From Candidatus Roseilinea mizusawaensis (GTDB taxonomy: Bacteria; Chloroflexota; Anaerolineae; J036; Brachytrichaceae), in NCBI GenBank assembly GCA_016841965.1, contig JAEANN010000053.1, positions 62,001 through 126,000 on the forward strand: a DNA stretch of 64,000 nt, given 5' to 3'. The stretch's first letter is position 1. Each line of letters begins with the position of its first letter. Positions 24,885 through 33,911 of this stretch are shown here, piece by piece. The translations under genes were made by a program, and so were the position numbers. The notes beneath the pieces were generated by a model. It was not told the DNA's origin and did no database searches. It saw only the letters and a list, made by a program, of their open reading frames with translations.

Positions 24885-26027
24885 TCAGCGCAGCCCGCGA
24901 GAGAGCACAGAGCGGGCCAGAATCGACCACGCGCCCCGGTTGGTCAACCACACAGGCTGATGGCGCAAGCCGCGCAACAACAGTGCGCGCGCCCGTGTCA
25001 GATCACCGCGCGCAAAAGACTCAAAAGCGTACTGCGCCGCCGCCTGGCCGAGTATGGTTCTGCTGCGGCGTCGCAACGCATCGAGGCTGTCGGGCAGATG
25101 GGCATACACGACTTCCAGGTAAGCCATCGCGTCTGGCGTCCGAGGGTCTTCGGCCCACGCCGCGATGCGCCGGGCAATTGGGCCGGCATTGTCGGTCAGC
25201 AGTTGCGGGTCCAGCCGGATTGCCTCGTCCATCGCCGATCGCGCGCGGTCGAACGCGCCGGCCTGATAAGCCTGCGCGGCAGCCCGCAAATGGCCGTGCG
25301 CGTAGGCGCTGTCGCGCAGGGCTGCCCAACTCGCCGGCAAGTTCGGATCGCCGAACACCTTGTCGAGCACCGCGAAGGTGGCTCGCGTCATCTGCTCGGC
25401 GTTGCGCGTCATCTGGCCGCGATGGAATCGGTACAGCGACACCGGCTGATCGACCCATCCAAAGCGACAACCGGCGCGCGCCAGCCGCAGCCACATGTCC
25501 CAGTCCTCATAGGAACGCAACGTCTCATCGAACGGCCCGACGCGGTCGAGCCATGCACGGCGCACCAGCACACTGCCCACGTGCAGCGGATTCCAGATCA
25601 GCAATCGGGCGCTGTCTTCTGGGAGCGGGGTCGTGAACGATCGGCCGGTCGGCCGGCCGTGCTCGTCGATGATGATGGCCTGGCCGGCCAGCATGCCCAG
25701 ATTGGGCTGCGCGCGCAGCGCCTCGACCAGCAACGCCAACTTCTCCGGCAGAAACAGATCGTCCGAATCGAGAAAGCTGACCAGTTCGCCTGTCGCATTG
25801 CGGATGCCAGTGTTGCGCGCGCCTGACAAGCCGCGATTCTCCTGGCGGATGTAGCGGATGCGCGGGTCGGTGAAGGCGCGGGCAATTTCGGGCGTGTTGT
25901 CGGTTGAGCCGTCGTCGACGACGATGACTTCGTAGTGCGGCCAGGTCTGGCTGAGCACACTGCGCACAGCCGCGCCGAGATAGTGTCCCTGGTTGTACGC
26001 CGGGATGATGATGCTCACCGCAGGCAT
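24885..26027 (-). CDS. Glycosyltransferase GT2 with C-terminal TPR-like helical domain
   Basis: This 380-residue GT-A protein has [49 protein letters not shown], the DSD of FLDSDDLFLP, and YEDWDMWLRLARAG. The C-terminal third is helical (QAYQAGAFDRARSAMDEAIR) and matches the layout of the 19458-20678 gene. The frame is open to 26147, but family length and the VSIIIPAYN start favour the ATG at 26027. The TPR-like region may hold the enzyme to other proteins of the assembly complex. Confidence 0.84.
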   Translation of the reverse strand: MPAVSIIIPAYNQGHYLGAAVRSVLSQTWPHYEVIVVDDGSTDNTPEIARAFTDPRIRYIRQENRGLSGARNTGIRNATGELVSFLDSDDLFLPEKLALLVEALRAQPNLGMLAGQAIIIDEHGRPTGRSFTTPLPEDSARLLIWNPLHVGSVLVRRAWLDRVGPFDETLRSYEDWDMWLRLARAGCRFGWVDQPVSLYRFHRGQMTRNAEQMTRATFAVLDKVFGDPNLPASWAALRDSAYAHGHLRAAAQAYQAGAFDRARSAMDEAIRLDPQLLTDNAGPIARRIAAWAEDPRTPDAMAYLEVVYAHLPDSLDALRRRSRTILGQAAAQYAFESFARGDLTRARALLLRGLRHQPVWLTNRGAWSILARSVLSRGLR

Positions 26028-26156
26028 GCTGAAAAGTGTTTGCCCGGCGTATCTTCGCGGCTGAGCCGGCCGCATAGACGCGCGACCAGAACGCAGATTG
26101 GTTAGGTGGGATGAGTCGGCAGCTTGCGTTACACAAGCCCCACACAAGCCGGCAGG

Positions 26157-26906
26157 TTATCGGGAGGCTTTGGCGCCGGTCGGGTATGAAGCTCTGAAAA
26201 CCTTGGGTTGTGGCCGGCGAAAAAGCCCATACTTCAAAATCACCACAATGGCGCGCACCCCATCCTTCCAGCCGATCTTCTTGCCCTGTTCGTAGGTGCG
26301 CCCGTAGTACGACACACCCACCTCGTAGATGGCGTAGCCGTTGCGGGCAATCTTTGCGGTGAACTCCGGCTCGAAGCCGAAGCGATCTTCTTCCAACTCG
26401 ATGTCCTGAAGAATGTCGCGCTTGAACACCTTGTAGCACACTTCCATGTCCGTCAGGTTCAGGTTGGTGAAGATGTTGGAAAGCAGCGTGAGGAACTTGT
26501 TGCCCATGGAGTGCCAGAAGTAAAGCACACGATGCGATTCGCCGCCGATGAAGCGGGAGCCGTAGACCACATCGGCTTGTCCGTCCAGAATGGGCTTCAG
26601 CAATTTCGGATATTCGGCCGGCTCGTACTCCAGGTCTGCGTCCTGCACGATGATCACGTCGCCGGTGGCGCGGCTAAATCCGGTGCGCAGCGCAGCGCCC
26701 TTGCCGCGATTGACCTCGTGCAGCACCACCTTGATCGGGCCGGATGGGTCGAGCCGGGCCAGGTAATCGCGCGTGCCGTCTGTCGAGCCGTCATCGACAA
26801 CGATGACCTCGTAATCCATCTTTTCACAGGCAGCCATGACCTTGCGCAGGATGGCATCGATGGTCTTGATTTCGTTGTAGCACGGCATCACGACGGACAC
26901 TTTCAT
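26157..26906 (-). CDS. GT2 polyprenyl-phosphate glycosyltransferase, DPM1-like
   Basis: This 249-residue protein has no C-terminal membrane helices. It opens [20 protein letters not shown] and carries [28 protein letters not shown], the DAD of [10 protein letters not shown], and VYGSRFIGG, all typical of dolichyl/polyprenyl-phosphate mannose synthases. It probably loads a hexose onto undecaprenyl phosphate on the inner face, giving the lipid donor that GT39-type enzymes (7276-8622, 30676-32220) need. The ATG overlaps the stop of the Wzt gene by 4 bp, so I prefer it over an ATG at 26957. Confidence 0.86.
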   Translation of the reverse strand: MKVSVVMPCYNEIKTIDAILRKVMAACEKMDYEVIVVDDGSTDGTRDYLARLDPSGPIKVVLHEVNRGKGAALRTGFSRATGDVIIVQDADLEYEPAEYPKLLKPILDGQADVVYGSRFIGGESHRVLYFWHSMGNKFLTLLSNIFTNLNLTDMEVCYKVFKRDILQDIELEEDRFGFEPEFTAKIARNGYAIYEVGVSYYGRTYEQGKKIGWKDGVRAIVVILKYGLFRRPQPKVFRASYPTGAKASR

Positions 26907-28234
26907 TGATTGGTCTCCAAAGATGGGATCGCTGCCGGTGCGCCAGCGGGCAAACACGCGCCGCCCGGCGCCGATTCGGCGAGGGCAGTATGAACCACTG
27001 CAAATCGCGCCCCAAGGTCGGCCACCCCGCGGGCGCCATCGCGGCCAACCACCACAAAGTCTACCGCCCGCACCATGCGATCATAGTAGCACGACAGATC
27101 AGCATAAGCCAGATCGACGCCAAGTTGATAAGCGCCGCTCACCAGATTCATTTTGAGCGCAAATTCAACCTCGGCAACGCTATGCGGCTCGAATGTCGGG
27201 GTTGTCACGCCGGCCCAACCGGTTGTGTAGTCGTAGACAGTCTGGCCGTCGGGCAGGCGCAGCGAGCAGGCAAAGATAGGCGCAGGCGCGGCTTCATGAA
27301 AGCGAAGCTGCATGCGCACGCGAACGGTTTCTCCGGACTGGAATGTGAAGGCTGGCGTCCCGTCTTCTCGCAGCAACTTCACACCTTCGATGACCGCAGC
27401 ATGGGTCATCACCATCTGCGACAAGGCGCCGTTTTCCGGCACGTCCGAACGGGCCTGGGCTGCCTTGCGCAAGATGTTGGAATACTCAGCCGTCGCGTCG
27501 GGCGCTGGGCCGTCGAAGGCAATCTGCCCGCGATACATGACCAGGCAGCGTGGCGTGACCCGCTGCACGGCGCTGAAGTCGTGTGTGACGAGCACCAGGG
27601 TGGTGCCGTTCTTCATCATCTGCACCATGCGATCGTAGCACTTGCGACGAAAGGCCATGTCGCCAACCGCCAGCACTTCGTCGACGATCAACACCTCGGG
27701 GTCAACGTGGGCAGCCACGGCAAAACCAAGCCGCGCGTACATGCCGGATGAGTAGCGCTTGACGGGCGTGTCGAGGTATTGCCCGATGCCGGCGAACTGC
27801 ACGATATCGTCGAATCGGCGGGTAATTTCGGCGCGCCGCATACCGAGGATGATGCCGTTGAGATAGACATTTTCGCGGCCGGTCAGGTCAGGATGAAAGC
27901 CGGCGCCCAACTCGATCAGCGACGAGTAGCGGCCGTTCACTGCGACGCGACCGCCGGTGGGATACGTCACTTTCGACAACAGCTTGAGAATCGTGGTCTT
28001 GCCGGCGCCGTTCGGCCCGATAATGCCAAGCGACTGGCCGGGTTGCAACGAGAAGTCGACATCGCGCAAAGCCCAGTGATAGCGCTCCTGCGCGCGCTCC
28101 TGCGCACGCTCCTGCGCGCGCTCCTGCGCTTCGGCCCGGCGCCGCAAGCTGCCAAGCAACGTTTTCAGGCTCAGCGGCGGCCGGCCGATGCGGTAACGTT
28201 TTGAGACGTGATCGAAATGGACAGCTTCGCTCAT
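26903..28234 (-). CDS. wzt: ABC transporter ATPase for polysaccharide export, Wzt type
   Basis: This 443-residue protein has an ABC domain with Walker [10 protein letters not shown], signature region [13 protein letters not shown], Walker [13 protein letters not shown] and the LVTHD switch. The C-terminal third (about 280-420) is the extra beta-rich domain that in Wzt proteins reads the non-reducing end of the polymer before export. An unusual insert of four AQER units (about residues 36-51), encoded by 12-bp repeats at 28082-28129, lies ahead of the Walker A loop. It pairs with the permease at 28270-29055, 35 bp upstream. Confidence 0.9.
   Translation of the reverse strand: MSEAVHFDHVSKRYRIGRPPLSLKTLLGSLRRRAEAQERAQERAQERAQERYHWALRDVDFSLQPGQSLGIIGPNGAGKTTILKLLSKVTYPTGGRVAVNGRYSSLIELGAGFHPDLTGRENVYLNGIILGMRRAEITRRFDDIVQFAGIGQYLDTPVKRYSSGMYARLGFAVAAHVDPEVLIVDEVLAVGDMAFRRKCYDRMVQMMKNGTTLVLVTHDFSAVQRVTPRCLVMYRGQIAFDGPAPDATAEYSNILRKAAQARSDVPENGALSQMVMTHAAVIEGVKLLREDGTPAFTFQSGETVRVRMQLRFHEAAPAPIFACSLRLPDGQTVYDYTTGWAGVTTPTFEPHSVAEVEFALKMNLVSGAYQLGVDLAYADLSCYYDRMVRAVDFVVVGRDGARGVADLGARFAVVHTALAESAPGGACLPAGAPAAIPSLETNQ
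28082..28129. repeat. In-frame 12-bp tandem repeat in wzt
   Basis: Four head-to-tail units of GCGCTCCTGCGC, the third beginning with A instead of G. On the minus strand they encode AQER four times, a charged helical insert near the N-terminus of the ATPase. The period is a multiple of three. Confidence 0.9.
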
Positions 28235-28269
28235 GGTCTGTTCTGGAAAGAGTCAGTTCGCTGCCGCAT

Positions 28270-29055
28270 CTACACGACATCTGCAAACTGGTGCTCCATG
28301 CGCTTGAAGAACCAGAAACCAAATCCTAACATCAGCGCGGCGACCACGGCCGACACGACAAGATATGGCGCGTGAAGGTCACCACTCAGCAGCACGGCGC
28401 GATAGCCCTGAATAACGCCGGCCATGGGGTTCAGAAAGTACACCCCGCGTAGATGCTCTGGCACCAGCGTGGCAGGGTAGATGATCGGCGTCGCGTACAG
28501 CCAGATTTGCAGGCCCAGTGCGACCAGATGTTTGACATCTCGATAGAAGACATTGACTGCCGCAGCGATCAAACCGACGCCCAGCGCAAGCGCCAACTGG
28601 ACTGCCAACAACACTGGCAACAGCAACAGGCCAGGCAGGTTCACCGCAGCCTGGTACAGCACCAGCAGGACAATCAGGATGCTGAAGGCGATGGCGAAAT
28701 CGACCAGGCGGGCCAGCAGGGCCGCAATAACCAGAATATCGCGCGGAAAGTAGATCTTGGTGACCAGGTTCATGTTGGTCACCAGCGATTCAACCATGTC
28801 GGTGATGGAAGCTGAGAACAACGTCCAGGGCACCATGGCTGCATAGGCGAAGAGAATGTACGGAATCCCGCCGGTGTCTACGCGCAGAAAGCGGGTGAAC
28901 AAGACGGTGAAGATCGCTACCGTGGCTGCCGGCTGAATGATCGCCCACAGCCCGCCCAGGATGGATTGCTGGTAGCGCGCGCGAACGATGCGGCCAGTCC
29001 AGGCGAACAGCAAGTCGCGGTAGTCATACAGCGTGCGAAAGACAAGGGTTGGCAT
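28270..29055 (-). CDS. wzm: ABC transporter permease for polysaccharide export, Wzm type
   Basis: This 261-residue integral membrane protein has six hydrophobic segments in the ABC2/Wzm arrangement. RARYQQSILGGLWAIIQPAA near residue 25 and LNPMAGVIQGYRAVLL near 220 are family stretches; the latter is the conserved NPM...(Y)R segment. It forms the channel through which finished polymer leaves the cytoplasm, driven by the adjacent Wzt ATPase. It starts with MPTLVFRTLYDYRDL. The upstream gap to the BNR protein gene is 63 bp. Confidence 0.9.
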   Translation of the reverse strand: MPTLVFRTLYDYRDLLFAWTGRIVRARYQQSILGGLWAIIQPAATVAIFTVLFTRFLRVDTGGIPYILFAYAAMVPWTLFSASITDMVESLVTNMNLVTKIYFPRDILVIAALLARLVDFAIAFSILIVLLVLYQAAVNLPGLLLLPVLLAVQLALALGVGLIAAAVNVFYRDVKHLVALGLQIWLYATPIIYPATLVPEHLRGVYFLNPMAGVIQGYRAVLLSGDLHAPYLVVSAVVAALMLGFGFWFFKRMEHQFADVV

Positions 29056-29118
29056 TCTCAGTTGAAGCCTCTGTTTCGGTCTGGTTCAGAATGTTCAGGC
29101 AAGATGGATCGGCCGGCT

Positions 29119-30621
29119 TCAGGAGCGGGGTATGCGCGCCAGTCGCACAACCACGACAATGGCGATCATCGCCAAAACCGGCGCCAGCCCGGCGATCAGC
29201 GGCAGAGCCGGAGACGACAACACGTCATCGGTGGTCTCTGATGAGAAGTCAGGGATCGGCGTGCGCGTGGGCGTAATCGTCGTCACCCCGGCATCGAGAG
29301 CGGCGGGCGTCGATGTGGGCGCCGGGGCCGGCACAGTCTGCACGGGAAGCTCAGGCGCTGCCAGCACAGAATATGAATACGTCGCCGGCGTGGACTCGCG
29401 TGCGTCATGCCGCCAGGCAGCCAGCAACACATTACCCTGACTGACCACGGCCTGAGGCGCGCTGGGTGCGAACGGTTCCACACGCCCGCGGTAGACGATC
29501 TGCGAACCTTGCATAGAGATCACCGGCTTAAAATCACCCCAGCGATCTCCCAGCCACACGCTGTGCCACATGCCATTGACGGCAGGGTTGCCTACACGCG
29601 CGCCATGCAGCAAGTGCAGCACGCCTGCGCCATCGACCAGCAGCGCAGGCGTCTCCGCCTCGCCTACATGTGGGAAGGGACGGACCGGGGCGCTCCACGT
29701 CGCGCCGCCGTCTCTCGAGCGGGTCATCCAAAGCGTGGCCGGAAAGCTGTCCTGATACACAATGATCAGGTCGTCGCGGTAAGCCACGATGGCCGGCCAG
29801 TTGGCCGAGTAGTCATCGCCTTCGCGCGCGGCAAGCTGGACCGGCGTGCTCCACGCAGACAGATCCGGTTCCGATTGCGCGTAGTAGACATAGTCACCCA
29901 CACCACGCTCGTTGACCACGCTCCAGGCGGCGTGGATGCGCCCCTCTTTGCCCAACGCCAGACGAATGGCGTATGGGGAGCGATTAGGCCCAAACACCAA
30001 AAACACCGCGACCGGGCGGGACCACGTCAATCCTCCATCGGTCGAATAAGTAGAGTACAAACCCGGGCCATTGCCCCGCCCACCATATACCAGCACAAGC
30101 CGGCCTGTGTCGTCGACGATCAGCGCAGCGGCAGCCACAGCATCGGCATCTTCCACAATCGCGCGCGGCGTAGACCAGGCCGGCGCTTTGGCCGCCTCGA
30201 CAATCGGGGCCGAAGTAAGCATGATGTGCCCGCCCTCAGTCTCGTTCAAATAGAAGATGAGATGGAACCAGCCGGCATCATCTGCCACCGCACCCAGGAG
30301 CGGCCGGCGCGTCGCGGCGCGATCAATGATCAGGATATCGGACGGCCTGGACCAGCCCTGTGAAAGCGACCATTGGCGGTAATAAATCAGCTTGGCCGCG
30401 CCTTCGGGCGATTCCACGTTGAAGGCATGCACCGTCTTGTTGTGATCAGCGATCATCAGGGGCGGCCATTCGTCCGTATAAAACGGAATCTGCTCCTGCG
30501 GCGTCCAGACCGGCTCGGATTGAGCCGGCGCAGTCTGAGGCACGGCCCCGACCAGCAGCACAATAACGAAGGCAGCGACTGCCCACCCCGTCCGGATAAC
30601 CTTAAGAACCTGTGCTTCCAT
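29119..30621 (-). CDS. Secreted, membrane-anchored BNR (Asp-box) beta-propeller protein
   Basis: This 500-residue protein has an N-terminal signal or anchor segment (TGWAVAAFVIVLLVGAVP) and a long extracellular part with Asp-box motifs STDGGLTW and SRDGGATW, as in sialidase-type propellers. A Thr/Pro-rich stalk follows and a C-terminal helix (PLIAGLAPVLAMIAIVVVV) before a short Arg tail. It is thus held on the outer face of the membrane. The catalytic Arg triad of real sialidases cannot be identified, so binding or hydrolysis of the glycan is open. The protein at 44195-47005 has the same architecture. The ATG at 30621 has a GAGG in range; an alternative start lies at 30642. Confidence 0.75.
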   Translation of the reverse strand: MEAQVLKVIRTGWAVAAFVIVLLVGAVPQTAPAQSEPVWTPQEQIPFYTDEWPPLMIADHNKTVHAFNVESPEGAAKLIYYRQWSLSQGWSRPSDILIIDRAATRRPLLGAVADDAGWFHLIFYLNETEGGHIMLTSAPIVEAAKAPAWSTPRAIVEDADAVAAAALIVDDTGRLVLVYGGRGNGPGLYSTYSTDGGLTWSRPVAVFLVFGPNRSPYAIRLALGKEGRIHAAWSVVNERGVGDYVYYAQSEPDLSAWSTPVQLAAREGDDYSANWPAIVAYRDDLIIVYQDSFPATLWMTRSRDGGATWSAPVRPFPHVGEAETPALLVDGAGVLHLLHGARVGNPAVNGMWHSVWLGDRWGDFKPVISMQGSQIVYRGRVEPFAPSAPQAVVSQGNVLLAAWRHDARESTPATYSYSVLAAPELPVQTVPAPAPTSTPAALDAGVTTITPTRTPIPDFSSETTDDVLSSPALPLIAGLAPVLAMIAIVVVVRLARIPRS

Positions 30622-30675
30622 GATGCTCGCCTCGCGCATCAAAGCCCGCGCATGTCGCCGCGCCGGGCGGCGTCC

Positions 30676-32220
30676 TCAGTCGTTCGGGGACAGATACTGG
30701 TACAGGTCATACTGCCCGGCGCGCGCAACCAGCGCACAACAGCCACCCTCTAGCGCGGGACGATAGATGCCAGTCCACTTTGAGAAAGGCCCATCGATGA
30801 TGAAATCAGGCCGGTACCGGCCGGGATCATAGACGACATCGAGCGCCTCGCCGAACTGGGTCAGCGCCGTGAAGCGATCCACCCAGTCATTGGTCGGATG
30901 ATGGTAGCGCAGGTCGGCCAACACATCCAACTCCCACTCCCAGGACTCGACGATCTGATCTGGCCCAACTGTGTCCAGCAAAACTTGAGCGAACTGCTGC
31001 GGAGATCTGTTCGGCTCGGCGATAAGATTGGCTGCCTGGCCGGCCAAACCCACTGCGCCCCACAGCGCCATCGCCGCGATCAACACAGCCGCAGCCCACT
31101 GCGCCACACGTCGGCCGGGGCGTCGCGCAAACGCAATGGCATCGCGCGCAAATTTGCCGGCCAGCAGCAGTCCGACCGCATACGGCTCGAAGGTGTAGCG
31201 CGCCCAGCCAACCGAGGCGAAGGCATACCAGACGATCCACACCGCAACAAAGGCGATCAGCAACAACACAGTGCGATCTAGAGAGCCGCGCCGGACATAC
31301 TGCCATGTCGCAAGCACCAGGCCGGGTAACACAAACAGCGCAAAGCCGGAGCGCGCCAAATACCACAGATTGCCCGGAATACGCGACAAGCGGAATGCCA
31401 GAACGGTGACGTTGGTGCTCGAGCGAATGGCCTCCAAGTGCTGCGCATAATTGTCCGCGCCGACAATGAGCCATTGCGCAAGTTGCCATCCTGCGAGGCA
31501 GGCGGCAAATGCCCCGAGGACGGCGAGGTTGCGCGCGACAGGCGCCTTGCGATGAATCAGCCATTCAACAGCCCAGGCCACCAGAAGAATGGGCAGCAAC
31601 AGGATGTACTGTGCTTTGGTGACGGCTGCAATGCCCATCATCAGGCCGGCCAACGCGCCCCAATACCAACGGCGCCGCCGGTCGGCCACGGTGTAGATCA
31701 AGCACCCCAGCAGAAACCACGCCAGCGCCGGCACATTGCCCAACGCATGCCGCCCATACAGAATGAACCCCTCATCCGGAACAGCCATCAAGAGAAAGGT
31801 TGAGAAAATCGCCGCCGGCCACCCGAAGAGACGCCGCGCCAGCAGAAAGAAGACGACGGCAGAGAAGACCATGTAGGCAACCATCACAAGCCGGGCCTGC
31901 AACAAACCCGTCCCAGAAATGGCGAAAGCCGCCGCGATCGGAAGCACCAATCCCGGACCATTGGCAACCAGCGGCTGGTCTAGGACGCGAAAACCTTCAG
32001 ATGAGCGCATGGCCCACTGCCCGTGCCGCACGAGATTCATCGCCCCCTGCAAGACAAAGCCCTCGTCCTGCCAGGTCTTCGGGTAATAGGGCTGTCGCAC
32101 CACACCGATGCCGACCAACACAAGAATGGCGAGGAGCGCAAGCACGACACGAAGCAACGCGCTACGCGCAAACGCAGATGGGTCGTCTCGACGCGCAACC
32201 GGGTGGTCTGTCATGTGCAT
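30676..32220 (-). CDS. Membrane glycosyltransferase, GT39/ArnT-like
   Basis: This 514-residue polytopic protein has about eleven hydrophobic segments. After the first helix the outer loop reads YPKTWQDEGFVLQGAMNLVRHG, with the acidic WQDEG that matches the catalytic Asp/Glu region of PMT-type enzymes. It would use a polyprenyl-phosphate sugar outside the membrane. As the first gene of the long minus-strand run, it marks the promoter-proximal end. The frame starts with GTG at 32235; the ATG at 32220, with GGTGGGA some 8 nt upstream, is preferred. Confidence 0.77.
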   Translation of the reverse strand: MHMTDHPVARRDDPSAFARSALLRVVLALLAILVLVGIGVVRQPYYPKTWQDEGFVLQGAMNLVRHGQWAMRSSEGFRVLDQPLVANGPGLVLPIAAAFAISGTGLLQARLVMVAYMVFSAVVFFLLARRLFGWPAAIFSTFLLMAVPDEGFILYGRHALGNVPALAWFLLGCLIYTVADRRRRWYWGALAGLMMGIAAVTKAQYILLLPILLVAWAVEWLIHRKAPVARNLAVLGAFAACLAGWQLAQWLIVGADNYAQHLEAIRSSTNVTVLAFRLSRIPGNLWYLARSGFALFVLPGLVLATWQYVRRGSLDRTVLLLIAFVAVWIVWYAFASVGWARYTFEPYAVGLLLAGKFARDAIAFARRPGRRVAQWAAAVLIAAMALWGAVGLAGQAANLIAEPNRSPQQFAQVLLDTVGPDQIVESWEWELDVLADLRYHHPTNDWVDRFTALTQFGEALDVVYDPGRYRPDFIIDGPFSKWTGIYRPALEGGCCALVARAGQYDLYQYLSPND

Positions 32221-32235
32221 GGTGATTCGTCCCAC

Positions 32236-32809
32236 CCAATCTGGCGCAACGCGACTGACGCATCAGCATGACGTCGCGCGATGCTGAAGGGGTGGCTATA
32301 TTCATGGATCGATGAGCAACACAAAGTTCGCGTTATGCCATCAAATAAGCCTATTCGCCTACATTAACAGACGTAACCGGAAACAGGTATGACACTCTTC
32401 AGGTGTTCTATAACCATAAATCACTTGACAGCGCCAAGTGTTCCTGCTACCCTGACACGCGAGTCATCCAGACTGGCCTAAGCAATCTTAGTGAAACCTG
32501 CTTATGCTGGCCTGTTGCTCAAGCAAGCACGGACTTTCAGATACTTGGAAACACGGCTCAGGCTATCGCGAGGAGGCAATCAACCGGATACACCATTTGC
32601 AGTTCACGCACGATAGGGTGACCGCTTGGCTCGCCTGCAAGTACGCCGAAAACGCTGAAAGTTCGACTCCCAAGACAGGATTCCTGGCGCCCGCCTAACG
32701 GGTTACCAGATCATCTTGTGCCCTAGAGCACCACTAGGTTGTGATGCCGATTTGACCTCTTGCTTTCGGGCGGGCTGCCTGATCCAATCCACAAATGAGG
32801 GATGTACTG
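32236..32809. other. Divergent intergenic region between the EPS operon and the secreted-protein pair
   Basis: About 570 bp of lower GC content separate the divergent genes. It must hold the promoter of the 28-kb minus operon and that of the plus genes. A plus-strand TTGACA lies at 32425. On the minus strand TTGGCG and TATAGA near 32438-32412 could form a promoter with a 19-bp spacer. Perfect short dyads such as CCTAG/CTAGG near 32723 are present. Open frames of 64 and 72 codons here overlap each other, lack ribosome-binding sequences and are not called. Confidence 0.5.
32425..32453 (+). promoter_or_regulatory. Candidate sigma-70-type promoter
   Basis: A perfect TTGACA at 32425-32430 is followed after 17 bp by TACCCT (32448-32453), which matches the -10 consensus at only three positions. 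It points toward the secreted-protein gene at 32810, leaving a leader of about 350 nt. The -10 is weak, so this is only a candidate. Confidence 0.3.
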
Positions 32810-33685
32810 ATGCATTTGAGAAAAATCTGCGCCGCTAGTCTCAGCGTTCTGCTTGTCGGGGTCGTATGGTTCACGTTTATCGCCACTTCAGCCGGCCAAG
32901 GCATGGCCCACACGCCTGCCTCGACTTCAGACACTCATTTCGCATTCCTGCCGGTGGTGCTCTCAGCACCGACATCCCCACCAAGTGCCATCATCGCCGA
33001 CCATACAGTCGTTGACCGCTTCGATCAGATTCCCATGCCAATGGTTCAGGCGGCCTCAGCGCTGCGTGTATTGCAACTGCATGCTTCCACCGGCAATGCC
33101 GTCAGCAGCCAGGGTCTCAATTACCTCGACGGCACGCGAGACGGTTCGCCATACCCGGACTACCTGTACGACCGGCGCAACTGGGTCTTTGAGTGGTGGC
33201 CGGACACGATGGACAAAACGTTCAGGGCCAAGGTCGATCACTTTGGGCAGGCTGTGGCGGCGCGCATTGCCAACTACGACGTGTTCGGCATGAAGCTGTG
33301 CTATCAGGACTGGTTCGGCCTGGACTTTGCCTACTACCGCGATCGTATGCTGAGTCTTGAGCAAGCCTACCCGAACAAGAAGTTCATCTGGTGGACCCAG
33401 CCGATCCGCAATGACTGGAGCAGCCAACAGCCGGGCACCTGTGAGTTGCTGCAGAACTTCAATAACAATGTGCGCGCCTATGCGCTGGCCCACAACAAGC
33501 CGCTGGTTGACATTGCCGATATCGAATCCCATGACCCAGCCGGCAATCCGTGTTTCACGACCTGCGAGACAAAGTGCGCGCCGGTCTATGGCACCAATCC
33601 CCACCCCAACTCCGAACTTGCCATCCGCGTAGCCAAAGCCTATTGGTGGACCCTGGCGCGTGTGGCCGGCTGGGATGGAAACTGA
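32810..33685 (+). CDS. Secreted protein, SGNH-hydrolase-like
   Basis: This 291-residue protein starts with a signal peptide (CAASLSVLLVGVVWFTFIAT). The mature part has IIADHTVVDRFDQIPMPMVQ, resembling a family of uncharacterised secreted proteins that open with a DHT...IP...A segment, and HPNSELAIRVAKAYWWTLA near the C-terminus, which looks like the closing His block of SGNH esterases. The Ser/Gly nucleophile block is not obvious; the matching stretch reads LHASTGNAVSSQG. I chose the ATG at 32810 (TGAGGG 8 nt upstream) over the ATG at 32795. Four Cys near residues 238-250 may form disulfides. Esterase activity is a guess. Confidence 0.6.
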   Translation: MHLRKICAASLSVLLVGVVWFTFIATSAGQGMAHTPASTSDTHFAFLPVVLSAPTSPPSAIIADHTVVDRFDQIPMPMVQAASALRVLQLHASTGNAVSSQGLNYLDGTRDGSPYPDYLYDRRNWVFEWWPDTMDKTFRAKVDHFGQAVAARIANYDVFGMKLCYQDWFGLDFAYYRDRMLSLEQAYPNKKFIWWTQPIRNDWSSQQPGTCELLQNFNNNVRAYALAHNKPLVDIADIESHDPAGNPCFTTCETKCAPVYGTNPHPNSELAIRVAKAYWWTLARVAGWDGN

Positions 33686-33726
33686 TCTTGGCGTGTGGCC
33701 GGCTGGGATGGAAACTGATCTTGGCG
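33661..33726. repeat. 33-bp tandem duplication across a stop codon
   Basis: The unit starting TGTGGCCGGCTGGGATGGAA occurs at 33661-33693 and, identical, at 33694-33726. The first copy holds the last codons and TGA stop of the SGNH-like gene. Because 33 is a multiple of three, the second copy carries a silent duplicate of the same ending in the same frame. Confidence 0.95.
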
Positions 33727-33798
33727 TGTGGCAATTGGGCACAGTTTCGCTGATTCAACAAATGACCAAATGCCAAGATAAGCATATTGCAGCAATTT

Positions 33799-33833
33799 CA
33801 GGAAATAAAACACATCTTTTCAGGTATTTCCTG
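33799..33833. promoter_or_regulatory. Inverted repeat in an A+T-rich intergenic segment
   Basis: CAGGAAATA at 33799-33807 and TATTTCCTG at 33825-33833 are perfect 9-bp arms with a 17-nt loop. It lies 80 bp before the propeller gene at 33912 in an A+T-rich stretch. It could be an operator or an mRNA hairpin. No T-run follows. Confidence 0.4.
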
Positions 33834-33911
33834 ATCAACAGACTCACAATCCGGCAATATCCTAATTTATGCGCAACCGCATACGTTGGACTGGAGGTGC
33901 GCATCAGCACT

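Noticed and set aside
32403-32698. Two overlapping plus-strand frames of 72 and 64 codons upstream of the secreted pair
   Set aside because: No ribosome-binding sequence and no recognisable composition; they fill an A+T-richer regulatory gap.
32640-32700. A GTTCGACTCCC stretch resembling a tRNA T-loop
   Set aside because: The flanking bases do not form the T-stem, and no acceptor stem or anticodon arm can be folded around it.
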